A DNA stretch of 64,000 nt from Dryocola sp036489025 (lineage in GTDB: Bacteria > Pseudomonadota > Gammaproteobacteria > Enterobacterales > Enterobacteriaceae). The notes beneath the pieces were generated by a model. It made no database searches. It saw nothing but the letters and a program-made list of their open reading frames with translations, and was not told where the DNA came from. The DNA lies in contig DASXGN010000046.1 in the NCBI GenBank assembly GCA_036489025.1, positions 115,173 through 179,172 of the forward strand. Reading direction: 5' to 3'. Position numbers and translations under genes: made by a program. Shown in pieces: positions 63,160-64,000 of this stretch; position 1 is the stretch's first letter, and each line of letters begins with the position of its first letter.

Positions 63160-63180
63160 CCCTCTCCCCAATGGAGAGGG
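63160..63180. repeat. CCCTCTCC-type intergenic palindrome
   Basis: CCCTCTCCCCAATGGAGAGGG lies between the convergent fhlA and chemoreceptor genes and may serve as a transcript-end hairpin for both. Confidence 0.7.
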
Positions 63181-63195
63181 CTGCGATCAAAAGGT

Positions 63196-64000
63196 TTAAA
63201 ACTCGGCCCAATCTTCCGCTGCGTTGGATTCAACCGGTTTTTTCGTCACTTTTGAAGAAGCGTTGCTGCGCGTCGTTTTGGCGACGGGTTTGACCTGCTC
63301 GTCTTTAGAGATGCGGAATATCGACACCACTTTCTCAAGCTGCACCGCCTGGTCTTCCAGAGAGCTGGCCGCGGCGGACGATTCTTCCACCAGCGCGGCG
63401 TTCTGCTGGGTGGTGGTATCCATTTCGGCCATCGCCTGAGCGATTTGTGAAATGCCCCGGCTTTGTTCGTCCGTTGCTGCGGCAATCTCGCTCATAATAT
63501 CGCGCACCTGAGTGACCGAAGATTCAATATCCGCCATGGCTACGCCGGCACCCTCGACCAGTTTGAACCCGGAGTCGACAAAGTTTACGGATTCATGAAT
63601 TAACCCTTCAATCTCTTTCGCCGACTGCGCGCTGCGCTGGGCGAGATTGCGAACTTCACCTGCCACCACCGCAAAACCTTTACCCTGATCCCCGGCTCTG
63701 GCCGCTTCGACGGCGGCGTTGAGGGCGAGAATATTGGTCTGAAACGCGATGCTGTTGATGACCGTGGTGATCTCAGAAATACGATGCGAGCTGCTGCGCA
63801 CATTTTTCATCGTATCGATGACCTGTTGAGAAATCTCATTGCCTTCACTGGCTTTCTGCGAGGCCATTTCTGCGAGCTGACGCGCATGGTTGGCATTTTC
63901 AGCGTTGAGCGCAACGGTGGAGGTCAGCTCTTCCATGCTGGCAGCCGTTTCAACGACGGCAGCCGACTGCTGCTCGGTGCGTGCAGATAAATCCATATTC
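63196..64000 (-). CDS. Methyl-accepting chemotaxis protein (5' part outside window)
   Basis: The last 268 or so residues of a chemoreceptor are present: the cytoplasmic signalling domain with INSIAFQTNILALNAAVEAARAGDQGKGFAVVAGEVRNLA, flanking methylation helices, a Ser/Lys-rich linker and the C-terminal tail DWAEF, which fits the xWxxF CheR/CheB-docking pattern. The frame is open at the window edge, so the ligand domain and membrane segments lie beyond 64000. An internal Met near the edge is not the true start. The ligand cannot be inferred. Confidence 0.93.
   Translation of the reverse strand, partial: NMDLSARTEQQSAAVVETAASMEELTSTVALNAENANHARQLAEMASQKASEGNEISQQVIDTMKNVRSSSHRISEITTVINSIAFQTNILALNAAVEAARAGDQGKGFAVVAGEVRNLAQRSAQSAKEIEGLIHESVNFVDSGFKLVEGAGVAMADIESSVTQVRDIMSEIAAATDEQSRGISQIAQAMAEMDTTTQQNAALVEESSAAASSLEDQAVQLEKVVSIFRISKDEQVKPVAKTTRSNASSKVTKKPVESNAAEDWAEF

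Noticed and set aside
1..64000. tRNA, rRNA, CRISPR, insertion sequence, integrase or toxin-antitoxin genes
   Set aside because: I looked on both strands and found none; yiaG is antitoxin-like in fold but has no toxin partner.

Overview
The window is a stretch of enterobacterial chromosome. Almost every gene has a recognisable Escherichia/Salmonella-type counterpart, promoters match E. coli consensus elements, and there are no phage, plasmid, insertion-sequence, CRISPR, rRNA or tRNA genes. cheV, a selenium-free fdhF placed inside the hyc/hyp region, and a rha region joined to cspA-glyS-xyl show that it is not E. coli K-12. I place it in Enterobacteriaceae but cannot name the genus.

Layout. 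(1) 1-2721: the 3' part of an AraC-type regulator fused to a degenerate GH39-like domain, then cheV with a FliA-type promoter. (2) 3114-8715: a visibly AT-richer block with a near-perfect Fur box, a ChaN-family lipoprotein, a private TonB-like protein, a TonB-dependent receptor and a YncE-like secreted beta-propeller; it reads as an iron- or haem-acquisition locus. (3) 8811-17115: the complete L-rhamnose region: rhaB-rhaA-rhaD-fucO-rhaM on the minus strand, divergent rhaS-rhaR, and rhaT. (4) 17491-26228: sodA, yiiM, cspA with its long cold-shock leader, yiaF, yiaG, a chemoreceptor gene with a FliA promoter, glyQS and ysaB. (5) 26379-28827: wecH and a GlxA-type regulator paired with a cysteine hydrolase. 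(6) 28994-41940: the D-xylose region (xylAB divergent from xylFGH-xylR), then bax, malS and avtA. (7) 41984-63152: a complete formate hydrogenlyase region. hydN-fdhF-hypF and a nickel transporter form one minus-strand unit, hycABCDEFGHI another, and hypABCDE-fhlA runs divergently. (8) 63196-64000: the 3' end of a second chemoreceptor gene.

How it works together. The rha and xyl blocks each hold transport, isomerase, kinase and regulator genes, and fucO adds an NADH-consuming exit for anaerobic rhamnose use. The hydrogenlyase region encodes formate dehydrogenase H, electron carriers, the hydrogenase-3 membrane complex, its NiFe-site maturation factors, the HycI protease, nickel uptake and the activator FhlA. 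Three sigma-54 promoters with exact GG-N10-GC spacing precede hydN, hycA and hypA. A 13-base element recurs between hycA and hypA and between hycA and hycB. The formate dehydrogenase has Cys at the position where E. coli has selenocysteine, so this pathway should not need selenium. Seven CCCTCTCC/GGAGAGGG palindromes are scattered through the sugar and hydrogenase blocks.
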